NCBI GenBank assembly: GCA_004296885.1
Contig: SCVN01000007.1
Span: 1-64,000, forward strand
Origin: Nitrospirota bacterium
GTDB taxonomy: Bacteria > Nitrospirota > Nitrospiria > Nitrospirales > Nitrospiraceae
Direction of reading: 5' to 3'
Length of the DNA stretch: 64,000 nucleotides
The notes beneath the pieces were generated by a model. That model was not told the DNA's origin and did no database searches. It was given only the letters and a program-made list of their open reading frames with translations. The translations under genes were made by a program, and so were the position numbers. Numbering within the stretch: position 1 is the first letter of the stretch; every line of letters starts with the position of its first letter. Positions 1 through 11,181 of this stretch are shown one piece after another.

Positions 1-1047
1 ATCCAGCGAGTTGGCCGTCTGGGGCGAAATGGCCGTGCCGCCGCCGGCCTGCCGGGAATTCGCCTGGAACTGTCCGACCGTCAATCGGAGGGGCACCCTG
101 GCCCAGACGTCGTTGTTGATTGCCTTGAAATAGAACGTCTGTTTGTCGTCGATGCGGAAACGCATGTTGAGGTTGACGGTAGTGGTCCAGTAGTTGCTGT
201 GCTGGATGTATCCGTCCTCGCCGACGTAACTGCCGAAGTAGGCGATGTCCACGTTGCCGGAGTTTTTCCCGTAGGCCAGCGCGTGCTTGTGAAAGCCGTA
301 GGAGCCGCCCGCGTTCAGCATTTCCAGGCCGTCGATGTCGCTGCCGCGACGCGTCTTGAAGTGGACCATGCCGCCGAGACAGTAATTGTCGTACCGTGAA
401 GAGCAGGCGCCGCGCTCCACTTCCACTCCTTCCATGAACCAGGGATCGTGCAGGTCCAGCCGGGACAGGCCGTCGGACTGGGTCTGCGAGATTCCGTCCT
501 CGTACATCTTGAGGTTGCGGATGCCGAATGTTTGCTTCGCCCCCTGGCCGCGGATGTTGATATTGAAATCGCGCGGACCGTTTCCCTGCCGGACCACCAC
601 GCCTGGCAGGGACTCCAAGGATTCCCTGAAATGCCGGGTGGGCTGCTCGGTGGTTTCGCTCCGTTCGGTGGCGGAGATCGTCACGCCCTCCGCCCGCTTC
701 TGCGGCTTCCCGCTGATGATGCTGATGTCCGTCAAATCCAGTTCCGGCGCTACGCCCGGCTCTTCCGGTTCTACCCGGCCTTTGATGATGCTGGTGCCTT
801 CCGGCGTCCGACGATCGCCTTCAGGTGGGACTTGCTGGAGTTGGTCCAGCTCCTCCAAAATCCTTTGCAGCTCTTTTCTCAGATGTTTTTCCCGCTCGGA
901 GGGTTCGGCCGCCGACCCGCTCTGCGCGGTCGGTTCCTGCGCGAGAATCTGCGCCCCTGGGCTCAGGCCCAACAGGAGCAGGGCCAGCGCCAGATTCCGA
1001 ATACGAGCCGATACGCCGCATCTCTGTCGGATACGATTCCACGACAT
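1..1047 (-). CDS. TonB-dependent outer-membrane receptor, N-terminal part (runs off the left edge)
   Basis: The 349 visible residues hold a signal peptide (hydrophobic LALALLLLGLSPGAQ), a charged, probably coiled-coil stretch (about residues 45-65) and then a TonB-receptor plug. The plug shows the usual pattern SLPGVVVRQG, then FNINIRGQG, then GVEVERG, followed by the first barrel strands. Such receptors import metal chelates or cofactors across the outer membrane using TonB energy. The start is the ATG at 1047, seven bases after AAGGAG; a GTG three bases upstream is possible. It is last in a minus-strand cluster that also encodes a TonB protein, which supports the call. The substrate cannot be read from the sequence; the His/Cys-rich neighbours hint at a metal. 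The barrel and the 3' end lie outside the window. Confidence 0.88.
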   Translation of the reverse strand, partial: MSWNRIRQRCGVSARIRNLALALLLLGLSPGAQILAQEPTAQSGSAAEPSEREKHLRKELQRILEELDQLQQVPPEGDRRTPEGTSIIKGRVEPEEPGVAPELDLTDISIISGKPQKRAEGVTISATERSETTEQPTRHFRESLESLPGVVVRQGNGPRDFNINIRGQGAKQTFGIRNLKMYEDGISQTQSDGLSRLDLHDPWFMEGVEVERGACSSRYDNYCLGGMVHFKTRRGSDIDGLEMLNAGGSYGFHKHALAYGKNSGNVDIAYFGSYVGEDGYIQHSNYWTTTVNLNMRFRIDDKQTFYFKAINNDVWARVPLRLTVGQFQANSRQAGGGTAISPQTANSLD

Positions 1048-1178
1048 CACGATACTCCTTCGAAAAGAATAGATGGATGAAACCCATACATGGGCAGGCG
1101 CTCCCGTTCCCCGCCACAAGGCGGCAAACGCGGAACCACGTCATGCGTCAACTAAAACGATTCGATTGTGCGATGAGG

Positions 1179-1514
1179 TCAGCGGGGCGGCGCGCGGGAG
1201 CGGAGGGACGATCCGTAGCGGATCACCGGGAGCGACGAGAGAGCAAACAAAAAGAACGTCGCCACAAGTTGCGGCGTCATCTGGGGCGCGGCGGAAATCA
1301 AGCCTTGCGTGGGATTGACCTGGCAGGCCCAGGCGCACAGGGTGGAATGGGCGGGGCCGCTGCCCTGATGATGCCGATGGTGTTGGTGCTGGCTCGATTG
1401 CGTCGAGGCGGCCGGATCGAAGAGGCAGGTCGAGGCGGCAACTCCTAGGACCAGATAGAGGAGGACCAGCGCGAGCGCCACCGGTCTGGCGCCCTGTTGG
1501 ACCAGACGGATCAC
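1179..1514 (-). CDS. Small His-rich membrane protein with CAWAC motif
   Basis: This 111-residue protein has an N-terminal membrane segment (about 10-30), a His-rich patch (QHQHHRHHQG), a CAWAC motif and a second hydrophobic stretch (about 80-100). It starts with GTG in a GTGA overlap with the stop of the TlpA-like gene before it, so the two are probably translationally coupled. The layout of hydrophobic segment, histidines and C-A-W-x-C matches the two better-conserved paralogues at 5719-6030 and 6784-7098. The His/Cys pattern suggests a transition-metal ligand site facing the periplasm. That is inference; no characterised family was recognised with certainty, and a DUF2946-like protein is the nearest idea. 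Confidence 0.6.
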   Translation of the reverse strand: MIRLVQQGARPVALALVLLYLVLGVAASTCLFDPAASTQSSQHQHHRHHQGSGPAHSTLCAWACQVNPTQGLISAAPQMTPQLVATFFLFALSSLPVIRYGSSLRSRAPPR

Positions 1515-2113
1515 CGGGCGGCCTCCTTGAGACCCTGAAGCAGTGCGACCGCCTCGGGACTATCCCAGGCCCGAGGTCCGACCGCCCGCCCGACCAGCCG
1601 GCCGTCCTTGCCGACCAGGAACGTCGTCGGCAAGCCGCGCACCATGAAGGAACCGGACACCTCCTGATCTTCGTCGAAGAGCACCGGCAAGGCCAACCCC
1701 AGATGTTTCATGAACGCCCGGATGCCCTCGCGTTGGTGATCGGTGGTCACGGACAAGACCACCACGTCGGCGGGATCGAATTGTTTCCGGAGCCACTCCA
1801 GCGAGGGCATTTCGTCCTTGCAGGGCCCACACCAGGTCGCCCAGAAGTTGAGGAGCACGACCTTTCCTTTTAAGTCCACGGAGGCCACCGCACGACCGTC
1901 CAGCGTTTCCAGGCTGAAGGCCGGCATGTCACTGCCGGCACCCAGTCGGCTGATCTTCAGCGCCGCCATGGGGTCGGTCATCGTCTCGCCGGCCGACAGC
2001 CCTGCGGCGCCGAACGCACAGACCAGCAAGCCCGCCACCAGCCCGAGCCAACGAGCCGTGCCGGCGTGGCCGGAGAATCCGATTACGGGCCTCTGGTTGT
2101 TTCGTCTCCGCAT
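1511..2113 (-). CDS. TlpA-type periplasmic thiol-disulfide oxidoreductase
   Basis: A 200-residue thioredoxin-fold protein with an N-terminal membrane anchor or signal (LGLVAGLLVCAFGAAGLSAG). The catalytic site is in WATWCGPCKDEMP, and the cis-proline loop is in VRGLPTTFLV. AhpC/TSA-Redoxin proteins of this type (TlpA/ResA) reduce disulfides in the periplasm, often for cytochrome c or metal-centre maturation. The frame stays open far upstream, but the ATG at 2113 fits best because it lies two bases after the stop of the BNR gene and directly precedes the signal segment. It overlaps the next gene by GTGA. A second TlpA-like protein with a CKPC site lies at 6080-6634. Confidence 0.85.
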   Translation of the reverse strand: MRRRNNQRPVIGFSGHAGTARWLGLVAGLLVCAFGAAGLSAGETMTDPMAALKISRLGAGSDMPAFSLETLDGRAVASVDLKGKVVLLNFWATWCGPCKDEMPSLEWLRKQFDPADVVVLSVTTDHQREGIRAFMKHLGLALPVLFDEDQEVSGSFMVRGLPTTFLVGKDGRLVGRAVGPRAWDSPEAVALLQGLKEAAR

Positions 2114-2115
2114 CG

Positions 2116-3411
2116 TCAGTTCAACAGCTGCTGCGTCACCTGCCCATGCGGCAATTGCAGCGTCTGCAGGATCATCTTGTGACCGGTCATCGCATGTTCC
2201 AACCAGGCGAAGGCCGCCAAGCCCTGTTCGTTCATCGAGACAGTCGGACTTTGCCCCTTCTTGTCGTTCAGTTTTTGAGGACGGCTGAAGGTCCGGCCGC
2301 GATCCAGGGAGTAGCTCATCACCACTTCCCGCCTCACGGGCGACTGCTCCTCCCAGACGGCCACGATGCGGCCCGCTCCATCCACCGCCATCTGAGGGTG
2401 ATCGGGGAAGGTGCCCTTGGACACGTTCAACGCCCGCTTGGGAGCAAAGGTCCGGCCTTGATCGTCCGACATGGCCACATAGACGGCTGGCGTCTCGTCT
2501 TCGCCCTCGGTATACCAAGCGACGTAGAGCCGGCCCTGACGATCCGCTCCGATCGACGCGGGGCGATGCGGACAACCGAGGTAGACCCACCGATCGTTCC
2601 CGACGACGACGGGCGGCGAAAAGGTCTGCCCTCCGTCGGTGGACCGAGCCACGACGGTCTCCCGCACGCCCCCCTCCATGATCTTGCGCCAGGCCACGTA
2701 GAGCGTCCCGTCCGGTCCGGTCGCCATGGAAGTCCGGCAACAGACGCAGGTATTGTCGTCCAGCTTCAGATTCTTCGTAACGGTGTGTCCCTGGTCGGCA
2801 GAGCGGGCGACAAAGGTGCCTGGGTCCTTCTTCCCTTCCCGGCCGTCGATCCAAGCGATGTGCAGCACGCCGTCGTGGCCGAGGTGCAGCGAATCGAAAC
2901 TGTGGGTCATCACCTGGTTGTCGTCATTGACCAACACCGACGGCAAGAAGGACCGGCCTCCGTCGGCGGATCGGCTCAACCGCAACTCGCTGCTGAAGGG
3001 CTTGTCGGGGCTGATTTTCGGATGCGTCAGCGCCCAGGTGATAAAGACTTCATCGCCGTTGACCGCGAGGGCCGGGGCTTCCTGCCGCCCGTACGGCAAT
3101 TCCTCAGGCCGGTTGACGACGACCGCCGTCCCCAGAGGACCGCCGGCCTGACCGCGAGCATACCGCACCGAGCGGACCTCTTTTCCTTCCTGCTTGTCTT
3201 CCTGCATCCAGGCCAGATGGATCGTGCCCCGCGCATCCACCTGCAACGACGGCGCGGTGATGCTTTTGACCTGATGCTCGATCGTCTGTTTGGCTCCCAA
3301 GACGATGCCGGCCGGCGCGGAGCCCGGCTCTTCCGCCACGGACCAGGTTGCGCCCGCAGCCAGCAGAAAGCCCAACCCCGCGAATATGCCCCGCATCATC
3401 GATGTTTTCAT
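2116..3411 (-). CDS. Secreted BNR/sialidase-fold repeat protein with CxCC motif
   Basis: The protein has 431 residues with a signal peptide (GIFAGLGFLLAAGATWSVA). Repeated Asp-box-like motifs (S.DGGRSF, S.DGGQTF, SDDQGRTF, SLDRGRTF) mark a six-bladed BNR/sialidase beta-propeller. A Cys cluster, TCVCCRT, lies near residue 185. True sialidase catalytic residues were not confirmed, so enzyme activity should not be assumed. The start ATG at 3411 is chosen for the signal peptide and an upstream GGGAG. It sits in one run with tonB upstream (28-base gap) and the TlpA-like gene downstream (2-base gap). The context suggests an envelope role together with the TlpA protein, perhaps in metal or cofactor handling. 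Confidence 0.75.
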   Translation of the reverse strand: MKTSMMRGIFAGLGFLLAAGATWSVAEEPGSAPAGIVLGAKQTIEHQVKSITAPSLQVDARGTIHLAWMQEDKQEGKEVRSVRYARGQAGGPLGTAVVVNRPEELPYGRQEAPALAVNGDEVFITWALTHPKISPDKPFSSELRLSRSADGGRSFLPSVLVNDDNQVMTHSFDSLHLGHDGVLHIAWIDGREGKKDPGTFVARSADQGHTVTKNLKLDDNTCVCCRTSMATGPDGTLYVAWRKIMEGGVRETVVARSTDGGQTFSPPVVVGNDRWVYLGCPHRPASIGADRQGRLYVAWYTEGEDETPAVYVAMSDDQGRTFAPKRALNVSKGTFPDHPQMAVDGAGRIVAVWEEQSPVRREVVMSYSLDRGRTFSRPQKLNDKKGQSPTVSMNEQGLAAFAWLEHAMTGHKMILQTLQLPHGQVTQQLLN

Positions 3412-3439
3412 CGCCGGCTCCCGACCATTCCCAGGCTGA

Positions 3440-4429
3440 TTACTGCAGCTTGTAACTGATCGGCACCTGCACGACGACTTCCGGCCGGCCCAGCGGCTGC
3501 CTGAGGTGCAGCGGGCAGGCCCGCTTGATGATCTCGATGGCGTCCAAGTCCAGAATTTCATGGCCGGAGCTTTCCGCCACGTCCACTTTGGCCAGATGGC
3601 CATCTTCCCGGATTACCGCCCGGACCACCACCCGCCCCTCCAGATGTTTGGCGCGGGCCAGATGGGGATAGCGTTTCAGGTTGGCCACTCGGTCCCACAA
3701 GACTTTCCCCAGCCAGCCATAATCGGCTTTCGTCGCACGGCCTGTGCCGGAGGGGGCCGGTGCATGGTGAACGGCAGCCTCTTGAACCGGTGCGGATGAC
3801 GACTCGGCAGGCTGTTCCTTGGCGGACTCCTGGGCCGCTTGATGCGCAGGAGCAGGCGGCGCCGCTTCGACCGGCGCACTGGACGCCACGCTGGCGACCA
3901 TCGGAGCCGACGCAATCATCGTGGCCGGCTCGGAAGACGCATGGGATACGGCCGGCTGCGTGCTGATGTGATGAGTCGGGTGCTGAACCAGAGGCTCCAC
4001 CGGCTTGGCCACCATCGGCATCGGCGAAGGCGCCTCCGGCTTGATCTCGGGCTTGAGTTCCGGTTCCGGCTTTCTTTCGACGACCGGCGGGACCGGTTCC
4101 TGGCGCTGGACCACCGGAGTCGGTGTGGGTTGTGGCGTCGGCACGGCCTGGACGATCGTCGTCTGCCGTTCGACCGGTTTCGGCGCCGGAGCCTGCTTGG
4201 CCGGTTGCGCCGGCTTCGGCTGGGCGTCGGCTGGCTGGGCGACCTGTCGCGGCGGCGGTTCGACCATCGCGACATTCCACTTGAACGGCTCCGGCTTCGG
4301 CGTCAGCGTCAAATCGCCCAACATCAGCACCGTCACGCCCAGCGCCAATCCGTGGATGAGCAGGGACAGGCCCCAGCCCTGGGCATGGTGGAACGAGCCA
4401 GAGGCCCGCTGCGTCAGCGCTTCATGCAT
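3440..4429 (-). CDS. tonB: TonB-family energy transducer
   Basis: This 329-residue protein has one N-terminal membrane helix (about 19-39, SLLIHGLALGVTVLMLG), a long Pro/Ala/Glu-rich periplasmic spacer (about 50-230) and a C-terminal TonB domain (about 250-329) with YPHLARAKHLEG and the VRAVIREDG strand. TonB couples the inner-membrane proton-driven ExbB/ExbD motor to outer-membrane receptors. exbB and exbD are not in this window. The truncated receptor at the left edge of the same cluster is the likely partner. No strong Shine-Dalgarno sequence is seen before the ATG; another ATG-like start was not found between it and the upstream gene. Confidence 0.88.
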   Translation of the reverse strand: MHEALTQRASGSFHHAQGWGLSLLIHGLALGVTVLMLGDLTLTPKPEPFKWNVAMVEPPPRQVAQPADAQPKPAQPAKQAPAPKPVERQTTIVQAVPTPQPTPTPVVQRQEPVPPVVERKPEPELKPEIKPEAPSPMPMVAKPVEPLVQHPTHHISTQPAVSHASSEPATMIASAPMVASVASSAPVEAAPPAPAHQAAQESAKEQPAESSSAPVQEAAVHHAPAPSGTGRATKADYGWLGKVLWDRVANLKRYPHLARAKHLEGRVVVRAVIREDGHLAKVDVAESSGHEILDLDAIEIIKRACPLHLRQPLGRPEVVVQVPISYKLQ

Positions 4430-4484
4430 CGTGTTCGATCTCTGATGTCAGATGGCGTCATGAGCGACTCTCGATCCGAGCCGG

Positions 4485-5591
4485 TCAGCCTTCAGACGGC
4501 TTTTTACCCCAACTATTCGTGTCGAAATACTTGGTGAGTCCAAATGTGTAACTCACGTCCTGGGCCAGGTTGTTGTTGGAGTCACGGGCCACAGGGATCT
4601 GCGCAAAGAAGTAGAACGAGGTCGTGTCGTTCGCGCTGATCTGGAACCCCGGTGTATAGGCCAGATATGTCGAACCGGTGTTCGGCACCCGCCGGTCCCG
4701 GATGAGCGGGTTGATCACCACCGGTTCGCCTGGGTAATCCGGGGCATCGCTGGGAACGGCAGATCGTGACAGGGATGCGCTCATGTTGTCGTGGGTTAGG
4801 TACCGGTAGTTGACCTGCTGGGTCAGCACAAGCCAGGGCACCGTCACGAGATTGAAGCCGGCGTTCAGCGTGTACTCATCCCCGAACTGGTACCCGGCGT
4901 TGTTCCGGAACGTATGCCGATAACTGGCAAAAGAAAACTGGTTCAGCCGGTGGGGAATGATCTCATAGGTCTGATACACGGACCCGATCAGCCCGGCCTG
5001 CCCCCGTCCGAGCTGCGTGGGGGCCTCCATCACACCGCTCGCGGCGTCCCGTGAGTTGTATTTACCGGTGGGCAGTTCCACACCGATTCCCGTCACCACC
5101 ATACTCGTGAGCGTAGGCAACACGTTGTACTTGGCGGTGAGTCGGAGATCCCCGATCCCATTGTCGAAGAAATCTATGTTATTCCCGGATCCCCCGTTGG
5201 CTTCACCGAGCCCGTCGATATGATGATGGGTCCGGCTCAGATAGGGCAAGGTGACCTCGATCCCGAAGCGATCCGTCACCCCGTAGTTCAAGTCCAGTGT
5301 GGCGGTTTGCGTGATCGTGCGCGTCTCTTGGTGATGGTCCAGGATCATCCGGCGCCGGTCCTGGTCAACGGCAGGAATCACACCGGTGGTCCCGCCCGGC
5401 AGGGTCATGGGGGTCAGGGAATAAAACACATTCATCGTCAAGAGGCCCTGCTGCGGAATCTGCTGCTGAGCCCCGATGACGATAAAACAGGTCACGCTTC
5501 CGCAGGCCGCCTCCGCCTGCGGGGCAACCCAGGTATGGAGTCCGACCGCGACCGCGAACGATACAAACGTATGAATGATGCGACGAATCAT
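4485..5591 (-). CDS. Outer-membrane beta-barrel protein (MetA-pathway/transporter-like)
   Basis: The protein has 368 residues with a signal peptide (TFVSFAVAVGLHTW...AEA). Alternating amphipathic strands and paired aromatic residues run through the rest (TATLDLNYGVTDRFGIEVTLPYL, QFSFASYRHTF, LVTVPWLVLTQQVNYRYL) and it closes on a barrel-like strand (VSYTFGLTKYF). This resembles the poorly characterised outer-membrane transporter family annotated as MetA-pathway of phenol degradation; the name does not prove a role in phenol metabolism. The start at 5591 is chosen because the signal peptide begins there. It lies upstream of tonB in the same direction, so it may be an outer-membrane part of the same uptake or efflux system. 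Confidence 0.65.
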   Translation of the reverse strand: MIRRIIHTFVSFAVAVGLHTWVAPQAEAACGSVTCFIVIGAQQQIPQQGLLTMNVFYSLTPMTLPGGTTGVIPAVDQDRRRMILDHHQETRTITQTATLDLNYGVTDRFGIEVTLPYLSRTHHHIDGLGEANGGSGNNIDFFDNGIGDLRLTAKYNVLPTLTSMVVTGIGVELPTGKYNSRDAASGVMEAPTQLGRGQAGLIGSVYQTYEIIPHRLNQFSFASYRHTFRNNAGYQFGDEYTLNAGFNLVTVPWLVLTQQVNYRYLTHDNMSASLSRSAVPSDAPDYPGEPVVINPLIRDRRVPNTGSTYLAYTPGFQISANDTTSFYFFAQIPVARDSNNNLAQDVSYTFGLTKYFDTNSWGKKPSEG

Positions 5592-5718
5592 GATGGTCCG
5601 ATCCCTCTCTGCGTCTAATGAAAGGCATGGCACACACCCATCAGAATCGGCGCCTTCAATCGGCGCTTAGCCTCGAAGGGTAACGGCCGAATGCCGACGA
5701 TTGGCCGGGACAGCTTAG

Positions 5719-6030
5719 TTAGATGGAGAAGGAAGGAGGACCGCGGGCAACTGACGTCAAGCGAACCGCGCTAAGCGGCTTGTGAGCGACCGGCAGGTCA
5801 GCCAGCGCGAGCAGGTCCCGCTCTACCTGGAAATCAAAAGCGACACCTTCAAGACTTTGACCGGCCGCGCACATCCAGGCGCAGATGCCGGTGCCGTGCA
5901 TGCCGGGCGAATGGTGGCCCGCGTGCTGAACCTCGTGGGCGAACGCGCTGCCGGTGGTTGCGCCGAGGAGAAGCAGGAAACCCAGCGCCAGCACGGCGGC
6001 AAAGGCTTTGAATGTATGTCGTGCGCCCAT
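5719..6030 (-). CDS. Small His-rich CAWMC membrane protein, paralogue 2
   Basis: This 103-residue protein has a hydrophobic segment (VLALGFLLLLGATTGSAFA, about 12-30) that may be a signal or anchor, followed by HEVQHAGHHSPGMHGTG and ICAWMCAAG. From the hydrophobic segment to CAWMCAAG it is nearly identical to the 104-residue protein at 6784-7098, whereas the C-terminal third differs. Histidines and the C-x-x-x-C pair suggest metal binding after export. It lies between a TlpA-like gene and the beta-barrel gene. No characterised homologue was recognised. Confidence 0.7.
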   Translation of the reverse strand: MGARHTFKAFAAVLALGFLLLLGATTGSAFAHEVQHAGHHSPGMHGTGICAWMCAAGQSLEGVAFDFQVERDLLALADLPVAHKPLSAVRLTSVARGPPSFSI

Positions 6031-6079
6031 CCCAGTCAGTCAATCCGTAAAAGAATTCGTCAGCGAACCGTGGCGCCGG

Positions 6080-6634
6080 CTAACGGACCGACGCCGTCTT
6101 CATATGAGCGGCCGTCTTTACCCGTTCGACCATCTCCAGAATCTTTGGCTCGGTCAGGAGACCGCCCTTGATGTATTCCTGGACCACGCCCTGCTCGTCG
6201 ATCAGCACGCTCACAGGGAGACCATAGACCCCGTACATGTTGGCCACGCGGTTGTCCTTGTCCATCAGCACCGGGAACGTGTGGCCGTACGCTTTGACAT
6301 GTTCAGCAACCTTCTGGGCGTCTTCCAACTCATTCACGGCCAAAACAACAAAGCCCTTGTCCCGCAATTTGTCATAACAGGCTTGCATGGCCGGCATTTC
6401 GGTTGTGCAGGGTTTACACCACGTCGCCCAGAAGTTGAGCAACACGACTTTGCCCCGATACTGGCCCAGGCTCTGGGGCTTGCCCTGGAGATCCAGCAGC
6501 GTAAAATCCGCCGCCGGCATCCCCGTAACCGGTGGCCGTTCCCCCATACTCCAGGACGGCTCAACGGGGAACACCGCCTGGCCCAGCAGGGCCATCATGA
6601 AGCTTGCAACGAGTATCCGCATATACCGCGCCAT
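6080..6634 (-). CDS. TlpA-type thiol-disulfide oxidoreductase (CKPC)
   Basis: A 184-residue redoxin with an N-terminal hydrophobic export segment (ILVASFMMALLGQAVF). The active site is WATWCKPCTTEMP and the cis-proline region is GVYGLPVSVLI. CKPC differs from the CGPC of the other TlpA-like protein in this cluster, so the two may differ in redox potential or partner. The start ATG at 6634 follows AGAGGA at good spacing and begins the signal segment, although the frame is open further upstream. It is flanked on both sides by the His-rich CAWMC paralogues. That alternation suggests the oxidoreductase may act on the cysteines of these small proteins; this is inference. Confidence 0.85.
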   Translation of the reverse strand: MARYMRILVASFMMALLGQAVFPVEPSWSMGERPPVTGMPAADFTLLDLQGKPQSLGQYRGKVVLLNFWATWCKPCTTEMPAMQACYDKLRDKGFVVLAVNELEDAQKVAEHVKAYGHTFPVLMDKDNRVANMYGVYGLPVSVLIDEQGVVQEYIKGGLLTEPKILEMVERVKTAAHMKTASVR

Positions 6635-6783
6635 GGGATTCCTCTCTCGAACGATTCTCCGTGTCGATTTCGCGCACTGCGCCGCTGTCGGCGCCGTCAG
6701 GTGAGGGCCACCCATCGCAATGCGACCACACAGCCTTCCGGCTTTGTGGCCCGCCCTACCGAAACCTGACCGAGCAGAGTGGA

Positions 6784-7098
6784 CTACTGGAAGAAGAGGG
6801 GAGGAGCGCGGGAGGCGGATGTGTGCTGGATACTCGCTGCGGGAACTGGCGCGGCAGGGATGCCGAGCGTGCCGACGTGGGGGGCCAGGGCCTGCGGGGG
6901 GACATTCACGCCATCCAAGGCGCTGCCGGCGGCGCACATCCAAGCGCAGATGCCCTGGCTGTGCATGCCGGCGTTGTGGTGCCCCGCATGCTGAATCTCG
7001 TGGGCAAAGGCGCTACCGGTGGTGCCGCCGAGCAACAACAGGAAGCCGACGGCCAACGTCCAGGCAAGAATCCTTATGGACCGTCCTCGGTGCTTCAT
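6784..7098 (-). CDS. Small His-rich CAWMC membrane protein, paralogue 3
   Basis: A 104-residue protein with hydrophobic segment (LAVGFLLLLGGTTGSAFA), then HEIQHAGHHNAGMHSQG and ICAWMCAAG. The central 45 residues match the protein at 5719-6030 almost position for position, so a recent tandem duplication around the TlpA-like gene is likely. AAGGG precedes the ATG. Exported His/Cys-rich small proteins of this shape could bind copper or another soft metal. The reading frame is clear; the function is not known. Confidence 0.7.
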   Translation of the reverse strand: MKHRGRSIRILAWTLAVGFLLLLGGTTGSAFAHEIQHAGHHNAGMHSQGICAWMCAAGSALDGVNVPPQALAPHVGTLGIPAAPVPAASIQHTSASRAPPLFFQ

Positions 7099-7203
7099 GG
7101 CAACCCTTCACCCGATACGCCCGCAATCATACTCAAGCCGGGGCCTTACGTCAAATATTTAGCCGTTGGGCGTCCTTGCTTCTTTTCCGACACCCCGGCG
7201 CCG

Positions 7204-8007
7204 TCATTTTCCGCCGCCCTGGTTGCGCCCGCCCTGGCTCCCCCCCAACTGATGGACGATGCGCTCGACCCGCTCGTCGGTGCCGCCCAACTCCAGATAC
7301 CGCCGGTACTGGGCCAGTGCCTTCCCGACATCCTTGCGGTGCAGTTCGAAGAAGATCCCCAGGTTGTAATGGGCCTCGGCCAACGTCGGCTTCAGGGTGA
7401 TGGCGGCCTCGTACTCCTTCTCCGCCTCGTCCAGCTTGCCCTGGGCCGTATAGATCACGCCGAGATTCATGTGCGCTTCGGCATAGTCCGGATTCAGTCG
7501 GAGCACCTCTTTGAATTGCTTGGCCGCCTCTTCCCGCCGCTCCTGGCTCAGGTAGACGAAGCCGAGATTGTAGTGCGCGTCGACCAGGTCCGGCTTGGCC
7601 GCGATCGCCATCCGGTAGCCATCCATGGCGTCTTTCAGCCGGTTCTCCTTTTCCGCGAGACGGCCGAGCAGGTACCAACCATCCGCATGGCCCGGGTCGA
7701 TCTTGGTGAGCCGCTCCAGCAAAGCGCGGGCATCCTTCGCCTTGCCCTGACCGTCGTAAATATGCCCCAGGCTGTACAGCGCGCCGGGATGATTCGGGTT
7801 CAACCGCAGGGCTTTCGTCAAGGTCTCGATGGCCGCCGGGTAATTCCCCTCCCTGTAGAGTTTCACCCCCTGTTCGTAGGCTTGCCTGGCCGGATCGGGT
7901 TTGACGGGCTCCGCAAAAACCGGTGCGGAGAGGACCAGGAGCAGCCCCCCCAGAAACGCCGCCGACGCCAGGCCCCCTTCACGCCTCTGTATGGTTTCTC
8001 GCGTCAT
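7204..8007 (-). CDS. Secreted/periplasmic TPR-repeat protein
   Basis: The 267-residue protein starts with a signal peptide (SAAFLGGLLLVLSAPVFA) and then carries about six tetratricopeptide repeats with the canonical W/LG-Y-A-P pattern, for example AIETLTKALRLNPNHPGALY, DGYRMAIAAKPDLVDAHYNLG and FKEVLRLNPDYAEAHMNLG. TPR arrays are protein-binding scaffolds. The ATG at 8007 is preferred because GGAG lies just upstream and the signal peptide follows. It is the first gene of the minus-strand cluster and diverges from secA, so the 210-base gap between them should hold both promoters. Partners are unknown; assembly of the envelope cluster is possible. Confidence 0.82.
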   Translation of the reverse strand: MTRETIQRREGGLASAAFLGGLLLVLSAPVFAEPVKPDPARQAYEQGVKLYREGNYPAAIETLTKALRLNPNHPGALYSLGHIYDGQGKAKDARALLERLTKIDPGHADGWYLLGRLAEKENRLKDAMDGYRMAIAAKPDLVDAHYNLGFVYLSQERREEAAKQFKEVLRLNPDYAEAHMNLGVIYTAQGKLDEAEKEYEAAITLKPTLAEAHYNLGIFFELHRKDVGKALAQYRRYLELGGTDERVERIVHQLGGSQGGRNQGGGK

Positions 8008-8164
8008 ATCCGCTCCGCCATCCTGTCGCCGTCCACGCCCTGCCCCCACGAACTATAAGCGGAGCCGTCCGTGAAATCAACGCAGCCCGGCGCCCTGACG
8101 CGGACAAGTCGCTGCCAAGGACGAGGCCCTGCGCTTTTGCTGGTGAAACCGGTCACGATTCCTG

Positions 8165-8170
8165 TATACT
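8165..8170 (+). promoter_or_regulatory. Possible -10 box for secA
   Basis: TATACT, five of six bases of the sigma-70 -10 consensus, lies 48 bases before the secA start in the divergent intergenic region. No good -35 hexamer is seen at 16-18 bases upstream, so the call is tentative. Confidence 0.35.
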
Positions 8171-8217
8171 GAACAACGTCATTCGAAAATCGTCTTTAGT
8201 CTGAACGGGTTACATCT

Positions 8218-10941
<2,724 letters not shown>

Positions 10942-10959
10942 CGGACCAGGAGACCCGCC

Positions 10960-11181
10960 ATGTCTAAGAAATTCACGGCGGTGCTCACCAAGGAAGACAC
11001 GTGGCACGTCGCTCATTGCGTCGAACTGGGCGTGGTGAGCCAGGACAACACGGTTGAAGAAGCCCAAAGTAACCTCAAAGAGGCCGTCGAACTCTACCTG
11101 GAGAGCTTTGGGACAGAGGACCTGCCTGAAAGCACGGGTGAAGTGATGTTCTATCCTCTTGAGGTCACGGTCGGTGGCTAA
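10960..11181 (+). CDS. hicB: HicB-family antitoxin
   Basis: The 73-residue protein has the partial RNase H-like HicB fold: FTAVLTKEDTWHVAHCVELGVVSQDNTVEEAQSNL is split here as an opening beta-hairpin followed by the helix with EEAQSNLKEAVELYLES. HicB neutralises the HicA mRNA interferase and often autoregulates the operon. It begins 18 bases after the secA stop with GGAG before the ATG. It overlaps the first codons of the hicA frame by eight bases, the usual type of coupling for this pair. No C-terminal DNA-binding domain is visible, as in short HicBs. Its toxin partner is interrupted, so the protein may now be an orphan antitoxin. Confidence 0.8.
   Translation: MSKKFTAVLTKEDTWHVAHCVELGVVSQDNTVEEAQSNLKEAVELYLESFGTEDLPESTGEVMFYPLEVTVGG

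Noticed and set aside
2116-2854. Upstream extension of the TlpA-like gene to a 447-residue protein
   Set aside because: The added part lies out of frame over the BNR gene; the signal peptide and gene spacing fit the start at 2113.
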